A DNA stretch of 64,000 nucleotides from Rhabditophanes sp. KR3021 (taxonomy: Eukaryota > Nematoda > Chromadorea > Rhabditida > Alloionematidae). The DNA lies in assembly GCA_963281155.1 (NCBI GenBank), contig CAUJLY010000002.1:124001-188000 (forward strand). Direction: 5' to 3'. The translations under genes and the position numbers were made by a program. Below, piece after piece: positions 1 to 11,366 of this stretch. How positions within the stretch are numbered: the stretch's first letter is position 1; every line of letters begins with the position of its first letter. The notes under the pieces are model-generated. The model was not told where the DNA came from. It worked only from the letters and a program-made list of their open reading frames with translations, and ran no database searches.

Positions 1-87
1 TCAGTATAAATGTTTATTCTGTCAACATCCATTAACTATTTTTAGTTTATTAGTTGACGTATTAGGAAATTTATGCATGACCTTTAC

Positions 88-3000
88 CAACGAACCTGCT
101 TGTAATAATTCTGCAACATGGGTGTATCAAGTTGATTGATATCGGACCAATTACGGGAAACTTCGATGTCTTCTCTCTCTCCGATCCACTGGACTTCGAG
201 TTGGGCTGCCCTGAGGAATGCGATCAGGGAGTCTAAGTCCAGCATCCTTCCAGCCGACAAGTCTCTCAGCTGCTGGTATTCCGATTCCAATGTCCTCAAC
301 AAGTGGCAATATTCCTCTGAATCTTCAGCAGACACTTTAGCCTTAACAAATACTTTAAATTGGTTCAATTTATTTTATGGGTTTTGTTATCGTCAAATGG
401 TAATTTGTCTCCGTTAATCACACTACTAACAACATAAATGGAAACAAACTATCCATACATCCTCCCAACCACTTTCTAACGCAACTACTTTGACATTCCA
501 ATTTACAAAAAGGTAATTTAAAGTGGAATTATTATTACTACCATCCTTCCAAGGACACCATACACCTTACTTAGATCACAATAACAAACACCACACACCC
601 AACTCACTCCTAACTTAATTCCAAAGCCACCAACAAAGAAGGAGCCCAAGGATGGTGGGAACCAATGATATTAACTTACTTGGTGAGATATGCATTCATC
701 AACGTCCTGTCTAAAGTCCTGAATGTCCCTATTGTCAAGTTTATGATTTTCGAATAACTCATCCAAAGCCCCCAATTCTTGCTTGAAATTCATGTTGTCT
801 AGGCCATCCATCCTCACCCTCACCCATTCGATGCATTCTTCGACTTTGCTGAAGACGGATTCTCGTTGTTGTTGGAGACGTTGGGACGTTTCACGACGCA
901 GTGTTTCGGTGCGACTGTTCAGTCTGGACAGGGTTTCCCCTCCGATCCTGTTCAAGTAGGCTTCTCTGCGTTGGTGAAGGCCGTACACTTGCTTGTAGAA
1001 GTCGTCGGCTTCGGGGTGGTCGTGGTTCTTCAAGGTGTCAACGTCCTCGTAAAAGCCATCGATGGGATGTTTTAAGTTTTCCAATTCGTTGATGATGTCT
1101 CTGATTAGACGGTCAGCCTCCACGGCTTGGATCGAATCAGCACGGCTGTCCACATCCTCGATCCTAGCCAGAAGTAAATCTAACTGTTCGTTCGTAATGC
1201 CGATGCCTCTGCTCAATCTGCTAATCAAGTCATTCAAATCATCCTACAAAGGGTACATTTAATTTGGTATTAAATAAAAGAGAAAGGTGTTATTTGTTAA
1301 AATTAACCATATTAGTAAACAGATAAAAAAAGCCAAACCTCAACTCCTGCCGCCTGATTCAGTTCCGTTGTCCGTAACACCATCGCCCTCAACAATCTGT
1401 CCCATACTTCATCTAAGGCATGGGCAGACACGTCGTCTGGAATGTTGAAGTGGTTGGTTTTGCCGAGGGTCTCGACTAAGTCGTGGTATTGGTTGGTTAG
1501 ACTAGCTTTGGTAGCTGCCTTTAGGGGGAGGTCTTCCTCTGTGAACTTAGTCAAGTCGGAGAGGAGGTCCATCAGTTGAGGGTAGGAGAGTTGGGAATGC
1601 CGGTCATCCATGAGGTGAGTAGCATCTAGGACCCACTTCCGGAATTCGTACCCCTTGGCAATGTAATTTTCCATGGCATTTACATACTATAAGAGACAAA
1701 GAGACAAGGAGATGTGTTAATTGTTATGAGTGAGACAAAAGACAAGAACGTCAAAAGAAACAAGATGATTCCAACTTACTCTAGACAATTCATCTAAATG
1801 CGGCAAAGCATTGTAAAGAGAAGAAACATAAGTGATGACACTCTTCTCATCAGGATTGTCACAATCGACATCCTCAGCATCCAACAACTTCGAAACTCCA
1901 AACTCCTGGTCGGCGGCGTTGAAGGCGTTGTCGAGACGGACACGGGCATTCACATCCTTCTCTGAAATGCCATTCCAGTTGATTAGGTTTGGACGGTAAC
2001 GGTGTAGGATGGCATTGAAGGCAAGTCCATCTTTCCAACTGGAGGTGAAGTTGGTGACGTTGACGCCTGGATATCCGGCCGTGGTCTTTCTTGCCCACTG
2101 AAGTAACGCGTCCCGGGCAGAGACGTTATCCGAATTGGCAAGGACCTCAGACACCTAAAAACAACATTTATAAGATTGCCTCTATAATTGGTTGGAAAGT
2201 TTAAGAAACTCCAAATAAGGATCACTCTGAAGAAAAAGACAGTAATCACCCTGACAGTTACACCCCAAATATTTACTCTAATAATTATAACCAAATGAGA
2301 CTCAAGTTTTGAGTATTTAGAAAAAAGCCCAAGCAAGTCTACTTGAATGTGCATTCATCCAACCCACATCCCCCCATTCGAAAGGCACTAACATTTTTGA
2401 TAGCAAATTTGTTCTTAGATCTGAAGCTATTCCTCTCCCTTTCGCCCCTGGTCTTCTTGACACGTTGAACCTTCCTTTCATAATGCTCCCGTGTCTCGTA
2501 ACTAGAAGACTCACTGAAGCCCTGTCCGAGGTTGGTGGAGTGAGCAGTGTCGTAGGTGCGATTGACACTATAATTGCCACCGGTTGGAGTGCCGTAGGTG
2601 GTGGTGATGTCAGGAGGTGGGTAACGGCCGTCCAAGGGCCGGTAGTGGGAGCCACCGTGGTAAGTGGAGTCTTCGTTTCGGGAGAATTGGGTGTCGCGAT
2701 ACAAGGCATTGGAGGTGGAAAGAGGAGGGGGGCCTGGGGAAGGGTAGTGGGGCTGTTGTTGGAACCCACCGCCGCCACCCACTCCTCTCGAACCTAACCC
2801 ATCTCTGGCCTCATTACCATTCCCAATTTGCTGTTGTGTTTGGTAATTGTCGTCAGAAACAGTCTGGCCGTTTACTTCGTGTTTGCGGGTAGCTTTCTTG
2901 GAAAAGATTTTAGATACCTTATACATCTTTTAGTTTTGTCAAAATATATTCATATAATATATATCTAAAAGTATTCTGTTGTCTGGATAGATAGTGGTCC

Positions 3001-6000
3001 TTTATGTTTAGTTTTTGATTTGTAGAAAAAGGAGTAGTGTGTAAAAGAAGTTGGTCAACAATATTATCACAAAGTGACGGCACACCGCTAATCAGTAAGT
3101 GGGTAAAAGCTTCTGAAGTCAAGGGTAAATTATGAATGATTGTTTGTTGAATGACGAAGAATGTGTACGACAAAAGTTGGGGCAACTTAATGATAAAACA
3201 AATCAAAATAATTATTAATCGTTTACGGTAAAGGCATCGTGTGTCTTTGTAATATTCAAGTAACGTACGCCTAACTCGAGCCCAAATCAAGTGATGATAA
3301 GAATATACAAATATATATGTATGTGTATATGGTTTGTAGCTCTGATATAGTATGATTTGGTTGTATTAAAAGTTAGAAGTGTTGTGGAGTATATAATATA
3401 TATAGATACGCAGGGGGCTGTCACCTTCATACATTCCTATTTTGTATAATTTGTTTGGTGGTTGTGTGTGAATATGATGAGATGATCGGAAAAATATGTA
3501 TATATATATGATGTGATATATTCTGAATCGAAGTGTTTATCTGGGTGGGGATGGCGCAGTTTAGGTTGTTGTAGGCGCAACCAAAGGTATATGTTAAAGA
3601 GTGTATGTTGTTTAGGAAAAGGTATGAAATGATTGTAACAGTCTCAAATTTGTTTATATCTCCAAAAATGGAAATTACCACCTTTTGTGGGGTGTGGTGT
3701 TTGTTGGAAATGGTATGTGTATCTCATTTAAGTGTAATGATGTGGTGTTGTTGCTTAGGTTGAAACATTAAAAAATTCTACGATATTAGTATGGATATAC
3801 TTAATGTATGTTTATGTATTTATGTATGATTATGCATATTTATATGTTGGGTGATATATCAATCTACAATACTTTAAATTGACTTCGCTTACAAAAAAGG
3901 AGAAGTAAGGTTGGGCATGTAAGGTAAAAATACATAAGTAATTTTTGTTTGATAAACATAATTTCACCCTCACAAAACCTACTACTAACTAAAAGACAAC
4001 AAAAAAAGTTTCGGGTTAGAAGATTATAAACATTTGATTTGTTTAAAACAGTAATTTGGTAAACACAACCTAACACTACTACAAGACCCAGCTTAAGGAA
4101 GAAGACTTTTCTTTTTGTTATAAAGATTTAATTTCGGGCCACCTTAATACATTCAACATACATACAAGTTATGAACGTAAATGAAAAAGTAGTTCCACTG
4201 AGTCAAGTTAAAAAGCTGAAACTTTTTGTACCGTGCAAAATAAAGTAAAGAATAATATAAAGGTGATGGTGAAAGCTTTAAATTGCGCAATTAAAAACCG
4301 TTTTAAAGGGACTCACTCACAACAAGATATAACCTTTCCTGTTTGATCAAATCCTAACCTCCAAATGAGTGTTTGGAGTGTTGGTTTAGGGTGAATCTTG
4401 ATGATGAAGGAAATATTGGTTGTGACTTTTGAGTAAAATAAGGAAAGAAGAAAATTTGTACATAGAGATATGTGTGTTCTTTACAAAAATAATTCATGTA
4501 AAAATATTGCAACAAAAGGCCTTCGCTGCATACATAACTGGAAAAGTAAATGTAGCAAACTCCTTTTAATGTTAATCATCATAATGTTGACAGGAAAGAA
4601 CAAGAAAGGATGGTAAATAGTTTGTATTTTTGGGTTTGATAAATGGTAATTTTTGTTTGATACATGGTATTTTTAGCTTCAATTATTGTTGTATGTTTAT
4701 ATTTTATGAATAATTTTGGAACCCGATGTAACTGTCAAAGTGATGTAATTAAAAATAAGCGTTAAGGTATTGTTAAGTTTTGCCTGAACCAAAATAATTT
4801 AAGCGATGTTAATAAAAAAACCTGTGAGTTGCCAAAGTTGTTGTTAGGATTAGCAAAGATAGCAGAATGAGGGGAAGCGGCATTAGTTGCAGCTAAAGCT
4901 TCAAGACACCGCAACTCTTTCTGCCTTGTTTTGATGATAGAAACCTGATAATTTAGGATGATGGTCCAGATCAGGCCGAGCGTCAGTTTAGGATTGCCTT
5001 CCAAGATGTCTTCGGGTCTGATGTTGACGAATTTGATCTATAAAGTTTATTAGTTGATGAGTCATTTAATGTCTATTTGAATCTTACATTCTGTTTCTTC
5101 AAAAAATCAAGACATATTAGAATGTTTTGGATTCTATGAAAACGAGTGATTCCAATTTGCTTTGGCTACAAAGTAATTAATTAAAGTTTCATTACATAAT
5201 TATCTTTTTACGACACATTCCTTGGTTAACTTGATTAATTACATCAAATACCTACTATACACCATTACTTATCCACCAAAAAATGACACTCTTTGTTGTC
5301 AAAAATATTGGTGTATCTTCATTGATGCATCGAATCATTTCAATAAAAATAACAAATTTTTGTTTATTAAATTCCTTTTTAGTGAGTAAGTGAATGTGAA
5401 TATCTCATTAACTTTTATTAGTTTACTTTATTTGATGGTGCAAATTTTGCCCAAGTTATGATCATCACATACAAATAATATGAACAAATTAAATGATTGG
5501 TTCGGAGAAACTGGTTATGCTAAATTAAGGTAAGCTTAATTAGAAAAATATATACTTAGTAAGGTGGTGGGAGAGCAAGAGAAGTTGACAGAAGGAGTAG
5601 GGTTGTTTTGGGGGAAATGAAAAGACTTTTTTGATTATTTCAAATGATGAGTTGGGAGTTGTGGAGATTGGAAGATTGGTTTAAGTGGTTTGGTGAATGA
5701 ATGAAAGTTTGGCGGGTTTTGTTACCACACACAAACATTTTGACTTATCTACACCTAAATAAAGCCATGTTGGGGCGATGATTAGTGGATATATTTGTAT
5801 TATTATTCAACATCAACTAGAAACATATCTACGCACACCACACGCTTAAAACAGGTTCTCGTATCAAAAAGGTAAAAAAAGAAGAGAGTTGGTGACGAGA
5901 TTTTCGCTCTAAAAAGTCATATTGTTTTTATGGGATAATATTGTACTATGAATGGTATCAATTAACCCTTGGCTTGGAACAAGGAATGTGTGATTTGATG

Positions 6001-9000
6001 TAATAAAGTTATTTTAAACTTACCAACTTTTCTGATGTCAACACTTCTAAAAGGGCAATCAAATTATGTCCATCTGACAAGTCGGTGAAAAGATCTTGCA
6101 AGGAGCGGTCGGTCTGAAACAAGTGATTTAGTTTATTTTGAAGTCTAAATTAAATTGGTACCTTCTGCAAATGTTTATTGACCCATTTGGTGAATGTTTT
6201 TTTCTGAATTCTGTCGCGTTCATCTAAAAGTCAAACAAATTAATGAAGAGCAATTGTAAAAGTGTGGAAAGTTTCAATTAAATTTTATTGGATTTTTAGT
6301 TACAAACCAGTTTTTGCAATTCTTAAACGTTCTAAACGATCAAATTGGACTCCGGACAAGTCTCTTGAATCCAAACTAGAATTAGGATCTTTTTTTCCAG
6401 ACCACATTATCTTATTTTGGTGATGACAGTCAACTTTTGTTATGATTGTATGTTAATTGAATAGGTTAACAATAATATAAGAATGACTATTAGTAAGGAT
6501 CTTTTCTCTGTCTTTTTTGATTCAATAATAATACAACACACAATAGATTTTCAATTTATATGCAAATGCAAATAAATACTTATCAAAATGTTATTTTTCC
6601 TATTACATCCATAATCATTTTAGTCTTTACTTTCAAGGATCAATGGACCGTCATGATAAGACTCTCGTTAATAGTATCTTTTTAGTCTTGGATGACGAAC
6701 TTTGCGATCACTAACTACCATCATCGATGCAACTCCTGAGCATCACCACTTTTTGTACTATCTTCTCCCCAAATAGACCATCCACCACTCTAAGGCGCTT
6801 ACTTATCATCCAAGAATGCAAGGCTCAATTTAAAAAGTGAGAAACCATTGAACTGAAATGTAGCTACCACATTCCATGCCCCCCAACAAAAAACGTCACT
6901 TACCTCGACAGCGATCTCTATTCTCTTCATAATAAACTAAACATTCATTGTCCTTAAGCGTAGCTTGAGTATAGTCTGAAGAATAGTCACAACCATATCC
7001 AGCATTTGGGATAGGCGAAAATGGGGAGGGATGGTTGTTTTGGTTGTTGGACATAGTAATCTTTTAGACTATTTAGGTGGTATAAGTGAATTTTTTTGAA
7101 TTGACCAGAATGATTATTTTTATATATATTAAGTAGTATATTATCTCATCTATAATGGCAATTAATAGAAATAGAAAAAATAATTGATGGGGTGTCAATT
7201 TGAGTGGTTCAATTAAATTTAAATAGTACACAAATATTGCGCGCGACTAATCTTAACCGAAGATCTTGGCATATGATGATTAATTGAGTCAAATCAATCT
7301 CAAAATCACATTTAAAAAAGGATAGTTGGTGGTGTCAGGTTAACATTCGAGACAAATCTCCTAGTTGTTACCTAAACAAATGTCCACACAAAAGAAAGTC
7401 TAAAGCTGGTGATTAGATGAACAAATACAAGACTGAATAATGTAGAAACTTTTGTAAATAATAATGTATACAAAAGTATGTGTAGTTGTTTCCAAAACAA
7501 GCTAAAACTTAAACAATTGTTGTTTTGTTGGTTGAGCATGACAATTTAAGTGTGTCCAGCTTAAAGGCACCTTACACTTGAATAGAGCGCAAAAGGTGAT
7601 TAGAGTCCAGTACTTGAGAGAATGGGTACGAAGCTTGATCTGGGGGGACATTTACAAAAAAAGGGAAATTTATTTAAATTGGATAAATAGTTAAGCGAAA
7701 CGATAAATGGTACAATCATTTGGACTACCAACCTTTCCATCAGTCAAGGCCATCGAAAGTTTGGGAAGTGCCATGAGATGGGGTCGGTAAGTATTTTAAT
7801 CTAGACGATTTGTGTCAGATTAAATTGATGCATAATTCAATTGCCACTACCTTCATTGAGATGAGGAGGAAGGGCGACACATACACACTTTAGGTCGATG
7901 GCAAAATGGTTCTTTTTTATTAGTTTATATGGTTATAGTCATATGCTTAAACAATATAATGAGTAATAGTAGTAGTGAATTGGAGCAAATCAGGTAGGAA
8001 ATTGAATAAATAGATACTTACTTGTTGATCTAATATCAGAAAACGTCAATCAATTTGAAAAAGACTTTTGGAAGCCATGATAAATATTTTAAAATATACT
8101 TAAATCATTTTTTGTGTCAAAGAGTTGTGTAAATACAAAAAAAGTTACATCTTAGTGCGAGGTGTCTTCAAAATGAATCTACTGATGTATTTGCGTCTTT
8201 TAAACACTAATATACACTATAAGGCATCCCTGTTATACTATTCATTTACTCATTACAATAAAGGCAACTTTGTCTATAAGTATCTCTAAATGAGAATATA
8301 AAAAGTTCAATACACTTTACTTTCTCTCAATCAAATAAATTCCAAACCAAAAATAGCTAATAAAAAGTGATATAAAAAAGATAGATTTGTCTGCTTTAAA
8401 ATACAATAAACACGTGTGTGTATGAGGACAGTTGAGTCACTTTGTAGTCAGATACTTGAATTAGGATGTAGTAAAGTTTGTTTGCAGCTGTTTAAAAAAT
8501 GACATGACATTAATAAGGTTAGGAGGAAAGATTTGGTGGAAGGGATAATGTTTTGTTTCGATTAAGTGTGATTAGGTTAATGGTTTGGGAAATGCCCATG
8601 TGTGTATGTGGCAAAAATATATACGCAGTCAGTTTTGTCTATTGATCAATCGCATCACTTTTTGTTGGTCTATTTAGTGTAAGCAATAAGAATGCCAAAA
8701 AAGTTCGTACTAACTTAAAGACCTCACAAACAATCCAAGATGAACTTTTAGTTGATGGGTCGTAACGGGCACCTTCTCGTAAAGGAAATAGCGATAAAGG
8801 TCAAAAGGTCATTTGAGGTGTGTGATGGTATTTATATTGTAAAGGTGGTTTATTTATGATGGCAATATTTTTTTAATAGCATGTAAAAATATAGAGGGCA
8901 GTGTTTTTATTTCTCCAAAAAATATTCTACATTTTCGTAAATATTGTACGTAGATATGAAAGAAAGATAGTATTATTTGAGGAGATGAATAAGAAATTAT

Positions 9001-11366
9001 GTCATGGATATTAATGACCGAACCTCTCCTTCACAACGTTTTCTTTTGTAAAGGCTATTTTTGATATTAACCTTGATATGCAAACATTTGTGGATGTTTA
9101 CTTAATATTGTAAAAAAGAAAACTTATTAAGTAATAAATAAATGGGTAAGTATGGATAAGTATTTTTTTATGAATAAATAAATGTTCATAACAGATCAAT
9201 GAAACAGAAAGAACTTGATGGAAAAAGGTTTGTGGGTAAAGATATATATGATATGACAGTAGAACCTGACCCCTTCAGCTAACAAGTCTTTGTGGTCAAG
9301 ATATGAAGTTTTATATCAAATGTTAATATGCAAACTTGTTGATTTTTTGTTTTGGCTCAAACTTATTAATGAATGAGTCATATAAATGATTATTGGAAGA
9401 TAGTAAGCAATAGAAGTTAAATATTTTATGAATAAATAAGCGCAAAAGTTTGTTTCAGTGTGGATACAAAAGGTTTTGTTGATTAATTGCGCAAAAGAAG
9501 GCTTTTGGTGGGGGAGGTTGTGTTAGGATGTATACAAAAGGGATAATCTTCGTTTTGCCTCACGACCTACTAATAAGAAAAGTCTCTTTCCTGGTAATTT
9601 GTACGTATAAGTTGTTAGGTTTGTTTGTGGACCAAAATTAAGCTTCACTACGAATAGTAAAATAAAAAGGAGGCTTTTGCCTGAAACTACATTTATGCAA
9701 TAATATTTTAAGATTCTAATCTAACTCTAAATATACAAGGGTAAAGTAGTAGGTTCGCATATCAACGCTTTTTTGATCACCAACTCTAAATACATAATGG
9801 ACAAATGTGAGGTTGAAAGGCAACACTAACACTACTAAATACTATCCCTTTCTTTAATACAATTAAGTATGGGGTGTATGTGTAGTTATGTAAGAGCCAA
9901 TGGCTCTTTGCAATCATCTGTCTCACATATCGATAGGTAGTGGTACCTCAATTTAGGTTGATTGATTATCCCTATTAAAGTGCGTGAAATTAAGTTAAAT
10001 CTGTTATTCAAAAGTAAGAACATATGTATTCTATTAACGAGTCATTAAACTGTTATTAATAGGTTCAAAGGGGTTATGATATGTCAATAATAGTTGGATA
10101 TAAAAAGATACATATAAATAATATATCCAGTTACCAATAAAAATTCAAAAGAGCAATCCAAAATGTGTTGAAATAGTTAATGATGGTTAGTATATAATAT
10201 TTGCGCAACGATTAAAAAGATTATAATAGATGTTGTTGTTTGGAAATTAGTTTAATCTTGTACATATATATTAAATCTAAGTAATATCAGTATTTATGTG
10301 ATATAATACGAGACTGTAAAAATGTGGTGTATTTGAGTGTACTATTAGTAGTCATACCATTTTAATTGAAAAGGGTTGTGGGTATTGTTATGTAATGTGT
10401 AAGAAATATCTTTGCCTTCTTTGAGGCCATTCAATTTGTAATTTAATGATGGACATTGCCGTAATATTTGTATTATTTTATATAAAAGTACAGTCGTCTT
10501 TTGTTATTTATTCGACAAAAATTGAAAGGCATGTGTGTATGTTATTGTTGAGTTTAGATTTTATTTTAATTAGTTTTTTATTTAAAAAATATTGAACTTA
10601 CCAGCAATCTTTGTTCGTAAGCGATCATGCTTTTCCATTTTGAATGTCTCTGGCGGTTGATCTTTTAACCAGTATTGAATTTCTTGAGAAAGTGATTTTT
10701 CATTCAAAAGATCTGTGTATGATGTGTTGTAAGTTTGTTGTTGGATAAATGAATTTGCTTTGGTTGAAGGTTCATTTTTGTAGTAAGGATGGAGGAATTC
10801 GGCAGAATAAGCTTCGCCTTGTGGATATCTATTACTAAAAAAGGACAATTACATCAAAAGGTTATAAACCAATTATATCAAAAAATGTAACAATGACATT
10901 AAAATGTTTAACTTACTTTAACCTTTCATCGGAAACAGTCCGAAAACGTTCCCCTTCTCCAACGGAGCCTGCTCTAATGTCATTTGGACAGATCCGTTTT
11001 TTTGAATTACTCAATTTGTAACTTTCACTCAAATAATCAGTTGAAGTAGATCTACAAAAGGTTTTTGAAAAGACTTTAATTTAATTACCTTGCATCAATT
11101 GAATATATAACTAATGGACTTCTCTCATACCTTCCACTTTCTTCCGGCCTTTTGCGGTGATGGTGGTATAGTTTGTCATCTAAACTTTCATTGGTATAGT
11201 TTAAATTTGAAGCACTACTAGAAGTGGCAACTGGGTTAGAACCTTTTTTATTGTTTGTCCAAAAGAAAATGTTTGTTGAGGAGTAGGAGAAATGGTCGTT
11301 AATGTAATCAAGGGCGCGTTTAGGTTTGAACTTTTTAATAGTTGTAGAGGGTCCTGGTGGGTCCAT
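88..11366 (-). CDS. vab-10: Spectraplakin (VAB-10/Shot/MACF family), 5' half; runs off the window start
   Basis: Giant cytolinker that joins actin to microtubules or hemidesmosome-type attachments. Core exons on the minus strand: 6223-6162, 6113-6024, 5165-5088, 5037-4945 (CH1), 2154-1780 (CH2), 1686-1339, 1243-680 and 341-88 (spectrin-type repeats of the plakin domain). All joins keep phase. CH1 contains [24 protein letters not shown] and [17 protein letters not shown]2 contains [20 protein letters not shown] and [13 protein letters not shown]. These are hallmark strings of the tandem actin-binding domain of MACF1, Shot and VAB-10. The last exon holds the family string [10 protein letters not shown]. 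Its donor is uncertain: GTAAAG at 87, or GTTCGT at 95. Three alternative 5' leaders, ending at 10602, 6904 and 6308, all stop in phase 1 and can join the exon starting at 6223. The rest of the gene lies before base 1. The family call is firm; the worm gene name is by analogy. Confidence 0.93.
2393..2926 (-). CDS. vab-10: Spectraplakin alternative first exon D: CH1-less isoform
   Basis: An open 178-codon exon starting [18 protein letters not shown] lies between the CH1 exons (last donor 4945 or 4822) and the CH2 exon (2154). It can end at a GTTAGT donor (2392) in phase 0, exactly what the CH2 exon accepts. The peptide is low-complexity (Gly, Pro, Ser, Tyr, Asn), basic at both ends and probably disordered. 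Such a transcript would carry CH2 and the plakin domain but no CH1, as is known for some mammalian dystonin/BPAG1 isoforms. The donor is not optimal, so the exact 3' end is the weak point. Confidence 0.7.
2927..4821 (-). other. vab-10: Spectraplakin intron and presumed promoter of exon D
   Basis: About 1.9 kb between the CH1 exons and exon D. It is AT-rich with TATATA-type runs near 2950 and 3310-3500. No open frame with coding-like composition was found. Since it lies just 5' of the exon D start, it should hold that promoter. Confidence 0.5.
6308..6407 (-). CDS. vab-10: Spectraplakin alternative first exon C
   Basis: Begins with ATG at 6407 ([11 protein letters not shown]) and gives 33 codons plus one base. 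It ends in [13 protein letters not shown] before a GTTTGT donor at 6307. Its phase again fits the CH1 exon only 84 nt downstream. The [11 protein letters not shown] end resembles the DRLRTKIA end of leader A, so the two leaders seem to end in equivalent linkers before the [11 protein letters not shown] start of CH1. Because it is the nearest start to CH1, this is probably a short-leader isoform. Confidence 0.75.
6904..7054 (-). CDS. vab-10: Spectraplakin alternative first exon B
   Basis: Begins with ATG at 7054 ([19 protein letters not shown]), gives 50 codons plus one base, and ends at the consensus donor GTAAGT (6903). Its phase matches exactly the acceptor of the CH1 exon at 6223. The peptide is Asn/Pro/Tyr-rich and has no recognised domain. 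It would replace leader A at the N terminus. Phase match and a good donor support it; transcription is inferred. Confidence 0.72.
7055..10601 (-). other. vab-10: Large spectraplakin intron
   Basis: Intron of about 3.5 kb separating leader A from leader B. AT-rich with no convincing exon. Two short stretches of higher GC (about 7560-7650 and 7735-7865) look a little exon-like but cannot be tied in by phase. Expected to contain the promoter of leader B. Confidence 0.5.
10602..11366 (-). CDS. vab-10: Spectraplakin alternative leader A (three exons)
   Basis: Farthest-upstream leader. Exons 11366-11089 (starts MDPPGPSTT), 11051-10917 and 10834-10602 keep phase through GTAATT and GTAAGT donors and TTTTGTAG and TTTTTTAG acceptors. 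It encodes about 215 residues rich in S, N, Y and basic residues with no domain I recognise. The last exon ends in a basic [13 protein letters not shown] stretch in phase 1. This fits the CH1 exon at 6223, skipping a roughly 4.4-kb intron that contains the other two leaders. The reading is inferred from splice sites and phase; no transcript was seen. Confidence 0.8.

Noticed and set aside
136..1262. Plus-strand open frames opposite the spectraplakin exons
   Set aside because: They are shadows of the minus-strand exons, which carry conserved plakin residues and good splice sites.
2919..4076. Minus-strand open frames of 70-123 aa in the spectraplakin intron
   Set aside because: Composition is that of AT-rich intron sequence, with no family motif and no phase-compatible splice sites.
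7560..7870. Exon-like GC-richer patches in the large spectraplakin intron
   Set aside because: Short possible peptides (for example [14 protein letters not shown]) end in a phase that does not fit the CH1 exon; not supported as exons.
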